Source: Dama dama
Lineage: Eukaryota > Chordata > Mammalia > Artiodactyla > Cervidae
Length of the DNA: 64,000 nucleotides
Reading direction: 5' to 3'
NCBI RefSeq assembly: GCF_033118175.1
Contig: NC_083685.1
Coordinates: 130,899,501-130,963,500 of the forward strand
The position numbers and the translations under genes are program-made. Numbering within the stretch: position 1 is the stretch's first letter; every line of letters starts with the position of its first letter. A model generated the notes under the pieces. That model saw only the letters and a program-made list of their open reading frames with translations, did not search any database and was not told the origin of the DNA. Below, in pieces: positions 62,915 to 64,000 of the stretch.

Positions 62915-63120
62915 ACGAGCCCTATTAACACATATGTATAATGCTTACTATGTACCAGGTGGCGTCCCAGTGTTCATAAATATTAATTCATTTAATATTC
63001 AAAGCAGTTCTATGAAGTGAATCGTATTCACTGTTCCCACTTCACAGGTGGGAACAGAGAGGCACAGAGACATTAAGTAGCTTGTCCAAGGACACATAGC
63101 TGGGAGGGTCAGAGCCGCTG
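62915..63120 (-). mobile_element. MIR SINE
   Basis: 'atgcttactatgtaccaggt', 'aattcatttaatattcaaag', 'cagttctatgaagtgaatcg', 'cacttcacaggtgggaacag', 'gcttgtccaaggacacatag' give a near-complete reverse MIR. Confidence 0.88.
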
Positions 63121-63654
63121 AACCACCTAGGTCAAGGTGGGTGGGATGGGGGTGACACCATCCCCCATGCCCAGGGGATTCGTGCCCCAGCCTGGCCCTG
63201 CTGCTTGTCCTGGAGAGGGGCACCTGATCCAGGAGGACCAGTGAGGCCTCCTGGCTTTGTCGGGCAAGAGGGGGATGCCCAGCCCTGCCAGGAACATCTT
63301 GCCACCACAGAGAGGGGACACAGTCAAGACAGAGATGCAGAGAGAAGATGTCAAGGCACATCCGAGCTCAGAGCTACTGCCAGACCCAAGGCACGTGTCT
63401 TTCTTCCATTTTTAATTTGGTTCCCATCCCTGTTGGACGTTCAGTTATCACAGGTATGAAATGGGATCTTGGGACTGAGTGAACAGCTGCTGTTTTCAGC
63501 ATCAGGTGGTGACAGCATCACTGAAAAGATCTCAGCCGCTTGGGTGTGGAAACAGGAGAGAAACAGCGGTCACGTCCACTCCTCTGTTGGAAGTGTGTCC
63601 ATCTCTGCCATGCGTCGGGCAGAGGAGAGGGGCAACCTTTGGTGTGGACCCCCT
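63121..63654. other. Unrecognised single-copy DNA
   Basis: No gene or named repeat. Confidence 0.3.
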
Positions 63655-63765
63655 GGAGCCCTGGTTTTCTCACCTGTCACATGGGAGTCATAATACCCCT
63701 GAGAGGGCTGTCCTGGGGCTAAATGACATGGTACCAAGGACCTATCTAATGAATGGTTCTGACCC
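63655..63765 (+). mobile_element. MIR fragment
   Basis: 'ccctggttttctcacctgtc' with ACATGGGAGTCATAATACC and 'ggctaaatgacatggtacca' follow the MIR 3' half. Confidence 0.6.
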
Positions 63766-63799
63766 AAAAAAATGGTAGCAATTACTACGCGGTAATTGC

Positions 63800-63911
63800 T
63801 GTAAATTGCTTTCTGTAAGTTATTGTATTGAATTCGATCCTACAACAATCCGATGCTTTAAGACCGTCATCCCTCTTTTGGTCTGGTGAAACTGATACTC
63901 AGAGAGGCTGG
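63800..63911 (-). mobile_element. MIR-like fragment
   Basis: 'ttgaattcgatcctacaaca', then 'cggtgaaactgatactcaga'-like core (GTGAAACTGATACTCAGAGA) resemble the reverse MIR. It ends where BovB starts. Confidence 0.5.
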
Positions 63912-64000
63912 GCCGTAAAGAAGGCTGAGCACCAAAGAACTGATGCTTTTGAACTGTGGTGTTGGAGAAGACTCTTGAGAATCCTTTGGACTGCAAGGAG
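63912..64000 (+). mobile_element. BovB LINE 3' portion, cut by the window end
   Basis: 'ccgtaaagaaggctgagcac', 'gatgcttttgaactgtggtg', 'ttggagaagactcttgagaa' match the BovB RT-frame end, the same stretch as 47480-47570. It continues past the window. Confidence 0.9.

Overview
This is a nuclear genome window from a ruminant, most likely a bovid. The call rests on its repeats. It is full of Bov-tA SINEs (a tRNA-Glu-like head with A- and B-box sequences joined to a BovB-derived tail), dimer-type Bov-A2/BovB 3' ends, BovB (RTE-type) LINE pieces, cetartiodactyl CHR-type SINEs and artiodactyl LINE-1 3' ends. Older mammalian fossils lie beneath them: MIR, L1M, MaLR-type LTRs, hAT/Charlie and a mariner end. 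Cattle, sheep and goat cannot be told apart by reading alone.

No complete or recognisable protein-coding gene, rRNA, true tRNA, CRISPR array or prokaryotic feature was found. Most open frames over 60 codons are translations of SINEs or low-complexity DNA. The longest frames that resemble a family are transposon relics: a BovB reverse-transcriptase C-terminus at 47.3-47.9 kb and an L1 ORF2 piece at 45.8-46.1 kb. One possible host coding exon, unidentified, lies on the minus strand at 42371-42583.

Layout. 0-5 kb: an LTR-like fossil with a SINE and TCTA-type microsatellite, a MaLR-type LTR split by two SINEs, and L1 3' ends. 5-6.45 kb: a CpG-rich block. 7.1-10.65 kb: one old L1 ORF2 copy split by SINE, Bov-A2, CHR and BovB insertions. 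10.7-16 kb: GC-rich single-copy DNA, then an inverted/direct L1 pair. 16-25 kb: mostly single-copy DNA with MaLR, L1 and SINE islands. 25-26.6 kb: an old minus-strand L1 carrying a younger L1 end and a SINE. 26.6-35.9 kb: mostly unique DNA with two promoter-like clusters. 35.9-41.4 kb: Charlie1, SINEs and a 400-bp polypyrimidine tract. 41.4-44 kb: repeat-poor DNA with the candidate exon and a G-rich CpG block. 44-48.3 kb: dense fossils including BovB. 48.3-64 kb: a third CpG-rich block, more SINEs, a BovB 5' fragment and L1M relics.

The elements do not form a pathway; they record successive retrotransposition. Target-site duplications seen directly around several elements fix insertion order. 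Nothing here amounts to a convincing new biological system. The best leads are the candidate exon, the promoter-like clusters at 26.84-26.92 and 31.77-31.82 kb, and the CpG-rich blocks. Repeat names and edges come from memory of consensus sequences, not from a database search; edges are good to roughly 10-20 bp and subfamily names are tentative.
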